Source: Ralstonia sp. UNC404CL21Col (lineage in GTDB: Bacteria > Pseudomonadota > Gammaproteobacteria > Burkholderiales > Burkholderiaceae). Taken from it: a stretch of DNA of 64,000 bases. The stretch is taken from contig NZ_KK211140.1 of assembly GCF_000620465.1 (NCBI RefSeq), positions 248,001 through 312,000 on the forward strand. Reading direction: 5' to 3'. A program made the translations under genes and the position numbers. Positions 44,317 through 54,065 of this stretch are shown one piece after another. Within the stretch, counting starts at the first letter, position 1, and each line of letters opens with the position of its first letter. A model generated the notes under the pieces. That model saw nothing but the letters and a program-made list of their open reading frames with translations, ran no database searches and had not been told where the DNA came from.

Positions 44317-46236
44317 ATGAGCTTGACTACAAAGCGGCCACTCCGGATGCCCCGGACGGCCATGCGCGCGCTTGCCGGCGCACTCACGGGGGTCATGGCA
44401 GGTGCAGTTGCGCCGGCCTGGGCACAAAGCACTACACAGGTTGCCAGCACGCCCGTCGGCGAGCTGAATCCGACAGTGGTGACGGCCTCGCGCAGCGAGC
44501 AGCCCCTGTCGGACGCGCTGCCCCACACGACGGTCATCAGCCGCGCCGATATCGAGCGCTCGCAGGCGCCGGACGCGGTAACGCTGCTGCGCCGCGAGGC
44601 CGGTATCGAAATCGCGCAAAACGGGGGCCCCGGCACCAACGCCAGCCTGTTCATGCGCGGTGCCAGTTCCAATCAGACGCTGGTTCTGATTGACGGTGTG
44701 CGCGTGGCGTCCGGCACTTCGGGCGGCGCTCAGATCGGGCAATTGATGGCCGATCAGATCGATCACATCGAGGTGGTGCGCGGCAACGTGTCTGCGCTGT
44801 ACGGCTCCGATGCGATCGGCGGCGTGGTGCAGATCTTCACGCGCAACGGTCGCGGCCACGGCCCGCTCGCCAATGCCGAGATCGAATACGGCGCCCGCAA
44901 TACCAAGCGCGCGCAGGCCGGCATCAGCGGCTCGCTGGGCGAGAACGGCGATACGTCGTTTGCGGTGTCGGTGTCGGAATTCAAGACCAACGGCTTCTCG
45001 ACGATGAACCCGTTGCAGGCGCCGAAAGCGAATCCGAACGACAATCCGTACACGAACAAGAGCGTGTCGGCGCAGTTGTCGCATCGTTTCTCCGCAGATT
45101 GGCAAGCGGGCCTGACGTACTTCCAGACCTGGGGCGATGTCAGCTACGACAACGCCTTCGGCAAGCGGACGGACAACAACGTTGCCCACAACGTGGTGCG
45201 TTCGATGTCGGCTTACGTGGACGGCAAGGTGACGCAGGACTGGAAGACGCGCGTGACGCTGTCGCAGGGTGACGACCGCAGCCTGAACTTCACGAACGGT
45301 GTTCTGCAGGTGCCGTCGCGTTTCAACACGCGCAATCAGACGGCGAGCTGGCAGAACGACTGGGCTTTCATGCCCAACCAGTTGCTGAAGGTTGGCCTGG
45401 AGCACCTGCAGACCAGCGTCGACAGCGATGCGTACAACGTGCCTACGCGCAACGTCGATTCCGCCTACATCGGCTACGAAGGCAAGTTCGGCCCGCATCA
45501 GCTGCAGTTGAACCTGCGCCGCGACCGCTACTCGGACTTCGGGGGCGCCAACAGCTATTACGCCGGCTACGGCTTCGCGTTCAACCCGCAATGGAAGGCG
45601 GTGGCGAGCGTGAGCAATGCCTTCCGCGCGCCGAGCTTCAACGAGCTTTACTACCCGTTCTTTGGCAGCCCGAACCTGCAGCCCGAGAAGGCGCGCTCGG
45701 TGGAAGCCGGCGTGGAGTACAGCAGCGCGATGGGCCTGGTGCGCGTGACGGCGTTCGAGACCGACTACAGCAACCTGATCACGAGCGCGTTCGATCCGGT
45801 GTCGGGCAACTACCTCGCCGCCAACGTGAACCGCGCACGTGTGAACGGCGTGGAAACCTCGTATCGGGGTTCGATCTATGGCGTGGACCTGCGGGCCAGC
45901 TTTACCATGCAGAACCCGCAGGACTTGTCGGCGAACCAGTTGCTGTCGCGCCGGGCACGGCACTTCGGCAGCGTCTCGGCGTACAAGACGTTCGGGCCGT
46001 TCTCGGCGGGCGTGGAGTGGAATGCAGCGGGTGACCGCCAGGATTCGACCAAGACGCTCGGCGGCTACGGCTTGCTGAACCTCGTCGGCCGCTACCAGAT
46101 CACGCCTGACTGGGCAGTGTCGGCACGTGTTGAAAACGTGACGAACAAGAACTACCAGTTGATCTATCCGTACAACACGGCATCGCGTGGGGTGTTCTTC
46201 ACGCTGTCGTGGCAACAGCACGAACCGAAGCGATGA
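44317..46236 (+). CDS. btuB: TonB-dependent vitamin B12 receptor
   Basis: A 639-residue outer-membrane receptor for corrinoids. A signal peptide (MRALAGALTGVMAGAVAPAWAQ, residues 16-37) precedes a TonB box, LNPTVVTASR. The plug domain has TLVLIDGVRV and NVSALYGSDAIGGVVQIFT, and a beta-barrel ends in the aromatic FFTLSWQQHEPKR. It is directly downstream of the B12 riboswitch, which fixes the substrate class. The start is uncertain because no ribosome binding site is seen at 44317, 44347 or 44362; the frame is open further upstream through the riboswitch but that is not coding. Confidence 0.92.
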   Translation: MSLTTKRPLRMPRTAMRALAGALTGVMAGAVAPAWAQSTTQVASTPVGELNPTVVTASRSEQPLSDALPHTTVISRADIERSQAPDAVTLLRREAGIEIAQNGGPGTNASLFMRGASSNQTLVLIDGVRVASGTSGGAQIGQLMADQIDHIEVVRGNVSALYGSDAIGGVVQIFTRNGRGHGPLANAEIEYGARNTKRAQAGISGSLGENGDTSFAVSVSEFKTNGFSTMNPLQAPKANPNDNPYTNKSVSAQLSHRFSADWQAGLTYFQTWGDVSYDNAFGKRTDNNVAHNVVRSMSAYVDGKVTQDWKTRVTLSQGDDRSLNFTNGVLQVPSRFNTRNQTASWQNDWAFMPNQLLKVGLEHLQTSVDSDAYNVPTRNVDSAYIGYEGKFGPHQLQLNLRRDRYSDFGGANSYYAGYGFAFNPQWKAVASVSNAFRAPSFNELYYPFFGSPNLQPEKARSVEAGVEYSSAMGLVRVTAFETDYSNLITSAFDPVSGNYLAANVNRARVNGVETSYRGSIYGVDLRASFTMQNPQDLSANQLLSRRARHFGSVSAYKTFGPFSAGVEWNAAGDRQDSTKTLGGYGLLNLVGRYQITPDWAVSARVENVTNKNYQLIYPYNTASRGVFFTLSWQQHEPKR

Positions 46237-47252
46237 CAACTCCTGCACTGCCCGCACGTGGTTTTGCCTGGCGACTGTGGTCGCTGCTGGCACTCGCGTG
46301 CGTGGTGGTGCTGGTGGCGTCGTTGATGCTCGGCAGTGTGAGGTTGTCGCCCGCCGAGGTCTGGCGGGCCCTCTTTTTTGGCAATAGCGGTGGCGATAGC
46401 CTGGCTGCGGGCATCGTCACCGAATTGCGCCTGCCGCGTGCGGGCGCTGCGTTTGCTGCCGGCGGGCTGCTGGCCTTTGCCGGGGCGCTCATGCAGATGC
46501 TGCTGCGCAATCCGCTGGCCGATCCGTATGTGCTGGGCGTGTCCGGTGGCGGGGCAGTGGCGGCGCTCACGGCGATGTTGTTTTCGCTGCCGTGGTGGGC
46601 GGTGCAGACGAGCGCCGGCGCGGGCGCACTGCTGTCGATGGCGCTGGTGGCCGCGTTGGCGCGCCAGCACCTGTGGCGCGGCGAGCCCGGCGAGGCCAAC
46701 GCGCGCCTGTTGCTCGGCGGCGTGGTGATGGCCTCCGGCTGGGTCGGCCTGATCACGCTCATCTTGACGGTCGCACCCGAGAACAAGCTGCGCGGCATGA
46801 TTTTCTGGATGGTCGGCGACCTGGGTGGCGCCGATCGTTATGCGGGCGCGTTGCTGGCGCTCGTGGCCGCGGTGGCCGTCGTGTTGCCGCACGCGCGTGA
46901 CCTGAACGTGCTGCTGACCGGTGAAACCCGCGCCCGCGCGCTGGGTGTGCCGGTGGCGCGTGTGCGCGCGTTGATCTACGTGGTGGCGTCGCTGTGTACG
47001 GCAGTGGCGGTCACGATTGCAGGCTCGGTCGCGTTTGTTGGCCTGCTGGTGCCGCACATGGTGCGCCTGGCATGGACGCGCGACGTGCGCATCCATTTGC
47101 CTGCTACGGCGATGGCCGGTGGTGGGCTGCTGATGCTGGCCGACCTGATCGCCCGTACGCTGATGGCCCCAACGCAACTGCCCGTGGGTGTGATTACCAC
47201 CATGCTGGGCGTGCCCACCTTTCTGTACTTGCTGATGCGGAGCGCACGATGA
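46233..47252 (+). CDS. btuC: Cobalamin ABC transporter permease
   Basis: A 339-residue FecCD/BtuC-family permease with about ten membrane segments. Typical segments are RLPRAGAAFAAGGLLAFAGALMQ, NPLADPYVLGVSGGGAV, and GSVAFVGLLVPHMVRL near the end. Its ATG overlaps the btuB stop (ATGA) and its own stop overlaps btuD, giving tight coupling. It moves B12 across the inner membrane with BtuD and the BtuF encoded at 51114-52070. Confidence 0.93.
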   Translation: MTTPALPARGFAWRLWSLLALACVVVLVASLMLGSVRLSPAEVWRALFFGNSGGDSLAAGIVTELRLPRAGAAFAAGGLLAFAGALMQMLLRNPLADPYVLGVSGGGAVAALTAMLFSLPWWAVQTSAGAGALLSMALVAALARQHLWRGEPGEANARLLLGGVVMASGWVGLITLILTVAPENKLRGMIFWMVGDLGGADRYAGALLALVAAVAVVLPHARDLNVLLTGETRARALGVPVARVRALIYVVASLCTAVAVTIAGSVAFVGLLVPHMVRLAWTRDVRIHLPATAMAGGGLLMLADLIARTLMAPTQLPVGVITTMLGVPTFLYLLMRSAR

Positions 47253-48088
47253 GCTGGTGGCGCCGTCCAAGTCCCGCTCCGGATGCATTCGCGCAATTGG
47301 ACGCAGCGCCCGAACTGGCGCTGCGCGATCTGCGAGTGGCGATCGATGGGCGTGTGCTGGTCGAGCGGTTGTCGATGACGGCCACCGCCGGGCAGCTCTG
47401 GTGCGTGATCGGCCCGAACGGCGCGGGCAAGTCGACATGGCTTTCGGTGCTGGCGGGCTTGCGTTTGCCGGACGGCGGCAGCGTCGCGCTCGACGGTGTG
47501 CCGCTTGCCCATTGGCCGGCACTGGCGATGGCCCGCCGTCGCGCGTTTCTGCCGCAGACCTTGCATGACACGTTCCCGATCACTGTGTACGACGCTGTGA
47601 TGACCGGCCGCCACCCACACCTGGCGCGCTGGGAGTGGGAGGGCGACGCCGATGCCCGCGCCGTCGATGCGGCGGTGTCTGCGCTGCAGTTGCAGCCTCT
47701 GGCACAACGCGATGTGCGCACGCTTTCTGGTGGTGAACGTCAGCGCGTGGCGATGGCTGCCGTGGTGGCGCAGGAGGCGCGCGTGCTGCTGCTCGATGAA
47801 CCTGTCGCCCACCTCGATTTGCATCAGCAGATCGCCGTGCTGCACCTGCTGCGCGAGGGCTGCCGCAAGCACGGCTGGCTGGTCGTGCTGACGGTGCATG
47901 ACTTGAACCTTGCGCGCCGCTTCGCCACGCACGTCCTGTTGATGGACGGCGCGGGACACACCCACGCCGGCATCGCGGCCGATGTGCTCACTCCCGAGCA
48001 CTGCGCGCGCGTGCTGCGCACCCCCATTGCCGAGGTGGCCGACGGCCGCCACACGGCCCTGATTGCTGATACCCCCGATGACGACTGA
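47249..48088 (+). CDS. btuD: Cobalamin ABC transporter ATP-binding protein
   Basis: A 279-residue ABC ATPase. Walker A is GPNGAGKST at residues 55-63, the signature is LSGGERQRVAMAAV and Walker B is VLLLDEPVAHLD. It belongs to the FepC/BtuD group. The N-terminal 25 residues are an extra, proline-rich leader. It overlaps btuC by four bases and cobO by 11. Confidence 0.92.
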   Translation: MSWWRRPSPAPDAFAQLDAAPELALRDLRVAIDGRVLVERLSMTATAGQLWCVIGPNGAGKSTWLSVLAGLRLPDGGSVALDGVPLAHWPALAMARRRAFLPQTLHDTFPITVYDAVMTGRHPHLARWEWEGDADARAVDAAVSALQLQPLAQRDVRTLSGGERQRVAMAAVVAQEARVLLLDEPVAHLDLHQQIAVLHLLREGCRKHGWLVVLTVHDLNLARRFATHVLLMDGAGHTHAGIAADVLTPEHCARVLRTPIAEVADGRHTALIADTPDDD

Positions 48089-48698
48089 AGACAACAATGA
48101 TGGCCTGAACGAGCGCCACCGCTCCCGCATGCAACGCAAGAAGGCGGTGGTGGATGCGAAGATCGCCGCCGCGACCGACGTGCGCGGTCTGCTGCTCGTC
48201 AACACCGGCAACGGCAAAGGCAAATCCAGCTCCGGCTTCGGCATGGTGATCCGCGCCATGGGCCACGACATGCAGGTCGGCGTGGTGCAATTCATCAAGG
48301 GCGCGATCCCGACGGGCGAAGAACGCTTCCTGCGCCGTTTTCCCGAACAATGCCGCTTTCACGTGATGGGCGAAGGCTACACATGGGAGACGCAGGACCG
48401 CACGCGCGACATTGAAAAAGCCCAGGCCGCATGGGCCTGCGCTCGTGAACTTCTGAGCGATCCGACCATCGGCCTGGTGCTGCTGGATGAACTGAACATC
48501 GCTCTGAAGTATCACTACCTTGACGTGCAGACGGTGCTGGCCGACTTGCGCGCGCGGCCGTCGGCGCAGCATGTGGTGATTACCGGCCGCGGCGCGCCGC
48601 CGGAGCTGATCGACGCTGCCGACACCGTGACCGACATGACGCTTGTCAAGCACGCGTTTTCCCAAGGCATCCAGGCGCAGCCGGGAGTCGAACTGTAA
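48078..48698 (+). CDS. cobO: Cob(I)yrinic acid a,c-diamide adenosyltransferase
   Basis: A 206-residue CobA/CobO/BtuR-type ATP:corrinoid adenosyltransferase. The P-loop is NTGNGKGKSSS (about 42-52), and LVLLDELNIALKYHYLD and VITGRGAPPELIDAAD are diagnostic. It adds the upper 5'-deoxyadenosyl ligand and serves both synthesis and salvage. It overlaps btuD by 11 bases and shares the TAATG junction with cobT. Confidence 0.94.
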   Translation: MTTEDNNDGLNERHRSRMQRKKAVVDAKIAAATDVRGLLLVNTGNGKGKSSSGFGMVIRAMGHDMQVGVVQFIKGAIPTGEERFLRRFPEQCRFHVMGEGYTWETQDRTRDIEKAQAAWACARELLSDPTIGLVLLDELNIALKYHYLDVQTVLADLRARPSAQHVVITGRGAPPELIDAADTVTDMTLVKHAFSQGIQAQPGVEL

Positions 48699-49762
48699 TG
48701 AAACAAGCGATGCACATTCCGCCATTTGACGATGCGCTGCGCGCGCGCCTGCAGGCCGCCGTGGATAGCAAGACCAAGCCGCTCGGCGCGCTCGGCCGGC
48801 TTGAATCGCTCGCCGTGCAGATCGGCCTGATCCAAAACACCGACACACCGCAGCTGACGCGCCCCGCAATGGTCGTGTTTGCCGCGGACCACGGCATCGC
48901 CCACGCTGGCGTGAGCGCGTATCCGCAAGCGGTGACGGCCCAGATGGTGCTCAACTTCATCGCGGGCGGAGCGGCCGTCAACGTGTTCTGCCGCCAGCAC
49001 GGGTTTGCGCTGGAAGTGGTGAACGCAGGCGTCGCCGCGCCGCTGTGGACGGCCGATACGCCGGGCCTGATCGATGCGCCTGTTGGCCCCGGTACGTGCA
49101 ACTTTGCCACCGAGGGTGTTCAGCAAGCTGCCATGACCGCCGACGAGCGCGATCGCGCCATGGCACTCGGCGCGCAGCGCGTGGCACACCACGCGGCGCT
49201 CGGCACCAACGTGATCGCGCTGGGCGAAATGGGCATCGCCAACACGGCGTCTGCCGCCTGCCTGATGGCGCGCTTGTGCGATCTTCCGGTCGCGCAATGT
49301 GTTGGCCGCGGCACCGGGCTCGACGACGACGGCCTCGCCCACAAGCGCGCCGTGCTGGAAGCCGCGATGGCAAAGCACGTTGACGTCCGCGAGCCGCTGG
49401 ACGTGCTTGCCTGCTTCGGCGGCTTCGAGGTCGCGGCGATGGTGGGGGCGATGCTGGAAGCGGCGCAGCGGCGCCTGGTCATCCTCGTCGACGGGTTTAT
49501 TGCGACGGCCGCGGTGCTGGTGGCGGCCCGTGTGGCGCCCGACGTGCTGCGCTATTGCGTGTTCGGTCATGTATCGGACGAACGCGGGCATCGCGCGTTG
49601 CTGGAGGTGCTCGATGCGCGGCCATTGCTGTCGCTGTCGTTGCGGTTGGGCGAGGGCAGCGGTGCGGTGCTGGCGTATCCCCTGGTCGTGTCGGCGGTGG
49701 CGTTCCTGCGCGAGATGGCGACCTTCGCCAGCGCAGGCGTGAGCGAGCGCGCATCGCCATGA
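48698..49762 (+). CDS. cobT: Nicotinate-nucleotide--dimethylbenzimidazole phosphoribosyltransferase
   Basis: A 354-residue CobT that activates dimethylbenzimidazole to alpha-ribazole phosphate for the lower loop of B12. Family marks are KTKPLGALGRLESLAVQIG, VFAADHGIAHAGVSAYP, and GEMGIANTASAACLMARL with QCVGRGTGLDD. The start shares a base with the cobO stop and its stop overlaps cobS by four bases. Confidence 0.95.
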   Translation: MKQAMHIPPFDDALRARLQAAVDSKTKPLGALGRLESLAVQIGLIQNTDTPQLTRPAMVVFAADHGIAHAGVSAYPQAVTAQMVLNFIAGGAAVNVFCRQHGFALEVVNAGVAAPLWTADTPGLIDAPVGPGTCNFATEGVQQAAMTADERDRAMALGAQRVAHHAALGTNVIALGEMGIANTASAACLMARLCDLPVAQCVGRGTGLDDDGLAHKRAVLEAAMAKHVDVREPLDVLACFGGFEVAAMVGAMLEAAQRRLVILVDGFIATAAVLVAARVAPDVLRYCVFGHVSDERGHRALLEVLDARPLLSLSLRLGEGSGAVLAYPLVVSAVAFLREMATFASAGVSERASP

Positions 49763-50529
49763 ATGCCTGGCGCGAACATTGGCAGGCGCTGTGGACGGCG
49801 GTCGGGTATTTCACCCGCATCCCCGTGCCGGCGTCGGTCGGGTTCTCGCAAGCGGGGTTGAATCGCGCGGCGCGCTACTTTCCGTTGATCGGGTGGCTGG
49901 TGGGCGCCGTGGCAGCCGCGGTGTACTGGCTCGTGTCGCACACGGTGCCCGCGCCAGGTGTGGCGGTGGCCGTGTCGATGGTGGCGACGCTGTTGCTGAC
50001 CGGCGCGTTTCACGAAGACGGTCTGGCCGATTGCGCCGACGGCTTTGGCGGCGGCTACACCCCTGAAGACCGGTTGCGCATCATGCACGACTCGCGCATC
50101 GGCGCGTTCGGGGCGATTGCCGTGTGCATGGCGCTGCTGCTGAAGTGGCAATTGCTGAGCGCGATGGCGCCGCATGGCATTGGCATCCTCGCGGCAATGG
50201 TGGCGGCGCACGCTGCCAGCCGCGCCGCAGCCGTCAGCTACCTGCTCACGCATGACTACGTGCGGGCGGAAGGCAAGGCCAAGCCGGTCGCGCAACGCAT
50301 GCGATGGAGCGACGCACTGTGGGCCGGCGCGTTCGGTGTCGCGCCTCTGCTGTGGTTCGGGCCGATGTGCGCGGCGTTCATCGTCGTCGGCTTGATCGTT
50401 GCGCGCTGGCTGCTGGGCCGCTACTTCGTGCGCCGCATCGGTGGCATCACGGGCGATTGCCTGGGCATGGCGCAGCAGATTTTCGAGCTGCTGATTCTGT
50501 GGGGGGTGCTGGCATGGATGTCATCCTGA
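49759..50529 (+). CDS. cobS: Adenosylcobinamide-GDP ribazoletransferase (cobalamin synthase)
   Basis: A 256-residue membrane protein that joins alpha-ribazole to adenosylcobinamide-GDP, the assembly step of B12. The conserved acidic metal site is GAFHEDGLADCADGFGGG (about residues 78-95), followed by RIMHDSRIGAFG. It overlaps cobT by four bases and the phosphatase gene by 16. Confidence 0.94.
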   Translation: MNAWREHWQALWTAVGYFTRIPVPASVGFSQAGLNRAARYFPLIGWLVGAVAAAVYWLVSHTVPAPGVAVAVSMVATLLLTGAFHEDGLADCADGFGGGYTPEDRLRIMHDSRIGAFGAIAVCMALLLKWQLLSAMAPHGIGILAAMVAAHAASRAAAVSYLLTHDYVRAEGKAKPVAQRMRWSDALWAGAFGVAPLLWFGPMCAAFIVVGLIVARWLLGRYFVRRIGGITGDCLGMAQQIFELLILWGVLAWMSS

Positions 50530-51101
50530 TTCGCCACGCGCGGCCCGCCATGACGGCAGGTCTCTGCTATGGCCGCACCGATCTGGAGCTGGCCTCGCCG
50601 ATGGACCCGGAGCCGTCGGCCATCGTCGAGAAACTCGCCGCGCACACTCCGCATCGTCTGCTGGCCAGCCCGTTGCAACGCAGCCGCCTGACGGCCGAAG
50701 CGATGGTGCAAGCGGCTCAACTCCCTGCGATCGAACTCGATGCGCAATTGATGGAACTCGATTTTGGTGCCTGGGAAGGCTGCCAATGGGATGACATCCC
50801 GCGCGCCGAAATCGACCGCTGGGCCCGCGATCTCTTGCACGGCAATCCGCATGGCGGAGAATCGGCGGCGGATCTGCTGGCCCGCGTGACGACGTGGGCG
50901 ACGGCAATGACCGCAGCGATCGCGACGCCGGGCGCGTGCCTGTGGGCCGTCACGCATGCCGGCTGCATGCGTGCGCTGGCGGCGCATTGGTTGCAACGGC
51001 CGCTGGCCGAGACGCTGCAATGGCCGTTGCAATGGGGGGCAGCCTGCGGCTTTCGCGTGCTGCCCGACACGTTGCCGGTGCTGCTGTTCTGGAACCGCTG
51101 A
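50514..51101 (+). CDS. cobC: Alpha-ribazole phosphatase, histidine phosphatase family
   Basis: A 195-residue phosphoglycerate-mutase-like phosphatase. The phosphohistidine motif is LIRHARP at residues 5-11 (RHA instead of the usual RHG), and the second histidine is in AVTHAGCMRAL. Position inside the cob operon after cobS indicates dephosphorylation of alpha-ribazole or cobalamin 5'-phosphate. It converges on btuF with only 12 bases between the stop codons and no visible terminator. Confidence 0.9.
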   Translation: MDVILIRHARPAMTAGLCYGRTDLELASPMDPEPSAIVEKLAAHTPHRLLASPLQRSRLTAEAMVQAAQLPAIELDAQLMELDFGAWEGCQWDDIPRAEIDRWARDLLHGNPHGGESAADLLARVTTWATAMTAAIATPGACLWAVTHAGCMRALAAHWLQRPLAETLQWPLQWGAACGFRVLPDTLPVLLFWNR

Positions 51102-51113
51102 GCGGCGCGAGGT

Positions 51114-52070
51114 TTAACGACCCGGCCCGCTGACGGCTTGTGAACCGAGGCGCCGCGTGCGGGCTTGCTCCAGGTCTTCGCACAACACGGTCGCGGCTTC
51201 CACAAGGCGCGGACCAAAGCGGTTGATCAGGTCACCGTTGATGCTGAAGAGGTTGCCGCGCTGCACGGCAAGCAATTGCGGCCAGCGCTTCCACACGTCG
51301 AGCGTATCGATCGGACGGCTGCCTTGCGTGGCGCCCATGCTGGCGGTCAGCAGCACTTCCGGGTTGGCCGCGATCACGGCCTCGGGCGAGACGGTCGGCA
51401 CCAGCAAAGGCTCTCCCGCAAACACATTGCGGCCGCCGCACAGCGCCAGCATGTCAGAGAAGATGTGCTGGCCGTTGAGCGTCATGAGCGGTTGTTCCCA
51501 GACCTGATAGAACACCGAAACCGGCGGCCGGCTCGCGTAGCGCTGGCGCAGCGCATCGGCGCGTTGGCGAAATTGCTGCGCGGCGTCGTGCGCGCTCGCG
51601 CGGGTGTCGAGCAGCGTGCCGAGCGCTTCGATCGAGCGCGGAATATCGCTCATGCGATGCGGCTCGGAGAAGAACAGCGGAATGCCGAGCGCGCGCAGGC
51701 GGTCGATCTGTTTCTGCGCGTTGCCGTGGCGCCAGACCACCACCAGATCAGGCTTGAGCGCGGCGATGCGTTCCAGATCGAGCGAGCGGTTATCGCCCAC
51801 GTGGGGAATGTCCCGCGCGGGCGGCGGGTAATCGCTGTAAGCCACGGTGCCGACGATGCGTGCGCCGCCGCCTGCCGCGAACAGCAACTCGGTCGCATGC
51901 GGCGCAAGGCTGACGATGCGTTGCGCAGGGCGCTGCAGCGTCACGGCAGCGCCGGTATCGTCCGTGACGGAAATGGCCGCACATGCCGGTGCGGAAGCGA
52001 TCGTGAGCGCAATGGCGGACAGACCGCACACATACAGGCGACGGGCGAGGCGAGAGAGACGAGCGGGCAT
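51114..52070 (-). CDS. btuF: Cobalamin ABC transporter substrate-binding protein
   Basis: A 318-residue periplasmic binding protein of the BtuF/FhuD class. A signal peptide (about residues 1-31) precedes RIVSLAPHATELLFAAGGGARIVGT and the ALKPDLVVVWRHGN segment, both typical of BtuF. It would deliver B12 to BtuCD, whose genes lie 3 kb away on the opposite strand. It is the last gene of the cobU-cbiB-cobD-btuF transcript, 10 bases after cobD. Confidence 0.9.
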   Translation of the reverse strand: MPARLSRLARRLYVCGLSAIALTIASAPACAAISVTDDTGAAVTLQRPAQRIVSLAPHATELLFAAGGGARIVGTVAYSDYPPPARDIPHVGDNRSLDLERIAALKPDLVVVWRHGNAQKQIDRLRALGIPLFFSEPHRMSDIPRSIEALGTLLDTRASAHDAAQQFRQRADALRQRYASRPPVSVFYQVWEQPLMTLNGQHIFSDMLALCGGRNVFAGEPLLVPTVSPEAVIAANPEVLLTASMGATQGSRPIDTLDVWKRWPQLLAVQRGNLFSINGDLINRFGPRLVEAATVLCEDLEQARTRRLGSQAVSGPGR

Positions 52071-52080
52071 CGGGGGGAGG

Positions 52081-53088
52081 TCAAGCGGAGTGCGACAGCG
52101 ATGCTAGCGCATCGGCAAGGCGTTGCCATCCGGTCTCGTCCGGGGGCAGGCCGAAGCGCAAGCCGCTGACGTGCGCATCGAACAGGCGCGTCCAGATGCC
52201 GAGGCGCGCCAGGCCTACGTGCAGCGCCTGGGCGTGCGCACCGGGTGCCCAGGCAAACAGCGGCGTTGCGACATTCGGCAGCCCGTGGCGATCAAGCAAC
52301 GCCGAGAGCCGCGCGCCTGCCCCCTGCAGTTGCGCGCGTGTGGCAGCTTGCCAGGCGGTATCGGCCAGCGCCGACCGCACGACGGCACGCGCGGGACCGT
52401 TGACGGTCCAGTGTCCCAACGCCTCGCGCAGCGCGGTCAACAGCTCCGGTGCCGCCAGCGTGAAGCCGATGCGGGCCCCCGCGAGCCCGTAGAACTTGCC
52501 GATCGACCGCAGCACGACGAGCCCCGGCGTTCCTGCCAAAGGGGCCAACGTGGGGCCATTGTCGAACGCTTCGATAAACGCCTCGTCGACGATCAACGTC
52601 CCGCCGCGCGCATGCAGACGCATGTGCCAATCGCGCAGCGTTTCCGCGGGCAGCAGGCGTGCCGTGGGGTTGTTCGGATTGACGACCACCAGATGCCGCA
52701 CATCCTTCGGCAGGTCGCCGAGGAAAGCGGATTCGGGCAGCGGCACGACGTCGTGGCCGGCGCGCGCAAAGGCGGGCGCGTATTCGCTGTAGCCGATCTG
52801 CGCGATGCCGGCTCGCCCTTGCGGCAGCAGGGTCGGAAGGGTGCGGATCGCCGCCTGCGAACCTGCAACCGCCAGCACGGCGCGCGGGTCGATCACGCCG
52901 TAGTGCGCGGCGGCCAGCGCTTCGAGGCCGTCGTCTTCGGGCAAGCGCAACCAGGCGTCGGGCGGGATCGGCGGAATGGGATAGCCGTGCGGATTGATGC
53001 CTGTGGACAAGTCCAGCCAGCCGCCCGCTGGCTCGCCGTGCCGCGCGCGTGCCGCAGCGAGATTGCCGCCATGCATGATGCCGCTCAC
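52081..53088 (-). CDS. cobD: L-threonine-O-3-phosphate decarboxylase
   Basis: A 335-residue PLP enzyme of the histidinol-phosphate aminotransferase fold that makes aminopropanol phosphate for the B12 side chain. Seen are LDLSTGINPHGYPIP, VVNPNNPTARLL, the aspartate in TLIVDEAFIEAF and the Schiff-base lysine in LRSIGKFYGLAGARIGF. The GTG at 53088 overlaps the cbiB stop (GTGA) and is preferred; an ATG four codons later (53076) is also possible. Naming follows the Salmonella usage (the Pseudomonas name is CobC). Confidence 0.9.
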   Translation of the reverse strand: MSGIMHGGNLAAARARHGEPAGGWLDLSTGINPHGYPIPPIPPDAWLRLPEDDGLEALAAAHYGVIDPRAVLAVAGSQAAIRTLPTLLPQGRAGIAQIGYSEYAPAFARAGHDVVPLPESAFLGDLPKDVRHLVVVNPNNPTARLLPAETLRDWHMRLHARGGTLIVDEAFIEAFDNGPTLAPLAGTPGLVVLRSIGKFYGLAGARIGFTLAAPELLTALREALGHWTVNGPARAVVRSALADTAWQAATRAQLQGAGARLSALLDRHGLPNVATPLFAWAPGAHAQALHVGLARLGIWTRLFDAHVSGLRFGLPPDETGWQRLADALASLSHSA

Positions 53089-54065
53089 GACAGACCCCAC
53101 GCCAACGCTGCGATCAGGCCGAGCGCGCCGAGCCACAGCCACAACGTGTTCGACACGAGCGTCAATGCACGGGTGATATCGGCGGCTGTTGCCGGCTTGC
53201 CCGCGCCAAGCGACGGACGTGCTTCCTCCACGCCTCCGTAGCATGCGGCTCCGCCAAGCTGAACGCGCAGGCTGCCTGCGCCGGCCGCCATCACCGGGCC
53301 GGCGTTGGGGCTCGACCATTGGGGTGCCTGCGTGTGCCAGCAGCGCAGCGCATCAGTGGTGCTGCCAAGCAGCGCGTAGCTGACGGCCGTGAGTCGCGCG
53401 GGAATCCAGTTGAGCACGTCGTCGATGCGTGCGGCTGCCCACCCAAAGCCGGTAAAGCGCGCATTGCGGTAGCCCCACATTGCATCGAGCGTGTTGGCCA
53501 GCCGGTACAGCATCACGCCGGGCGCGCCGGCCACAACCAGCCAGAACAGCGGCGCGAAGACGGCATCGCTACCGTTCTCCAACGCCGATTCCACTGCGGC
53601 GCGCGCAATGGGCTCGTCGGCCGCTTGCGTGAGGTCACGCGAGACGATGCGCGAGGCGAGGGCGCGTGCGCGGGGCAGATCCGCATCGCGCAACGCAAGC
53701 GCGATCGGCGCGATGTGTTCATGCAGGCTGCGCGCGCCAATGGCGAAATAGAGGGCGATCGCATCAAGCGCGACCACCAGCCACGGCGACGCATTGCGCG
53801 CGATGACGACGAGCCATCCTGCCAGCAGCACGAAGGGCAACACGGTCGCCGCCCATGCAAGAAGGCCGATGATGCGCGACCAGCCGAGCGCAGCCGGCCT
53901 GCGGTTCATGCGACGCTCCATCGCAGTCGCGATGCGTCCGAAGCCGACCAGCGGATGCCAGCGCGGCACCTCACCGAACAGCCGATCGAGGAATACGCCT
54001 GCCAGCGCGGCCAGCGTCACGAGCGTCCACCCGAGATCGAACACGCCCCCCGACGATAAGCTCAC
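53085..54065 (-). CDS. cbiB: Adenosylcobinamide-phosphate synthase
   Basis: A 326-residue membrane enzyme that couples aminopropanol phosphate to cobyric acid (CbiB, called CobD in Pseudomonas). Conserved segments are FLDRLFGEVPRWHPLVGFGR near the start and RDLTQAADEPIARAAVESALENGSD-like sequence around residue 150. The GTG start at 54065 overlaps the cobU stop by four bases (GTGA). The open frame continues upstream antisense to nothing recognisable, so the overlap start is used. Confidence 0.92.
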   Translation of the reverse strand: MSLSSGGVFDLGWTLVTLAALAGVFLDRLFGEVPRWHPLVGFGRIATAMERRMNRRPAALGWSRIIGLLAWAATVLPFVLLAGWLVVIARNASPWLVVALDAIALYFAIGARSLHEHIAPIALALRDADLPRARALASRIVSRDLTQAADEPIARAAVESALENGSDAVFAPLFWLVVAGAPGVMLYRLANTLDAMWGYRNARFTGFGWAAARIDDVLNWIPARLTAVSYALLGSTTDALRCWHTQAPQWSSPNAGPVMAAGAGSLRVQLGGAACYGGVEEARPSLGAGKPATAADITRALTLVSNTLWLWLGALGLIAALAWGLS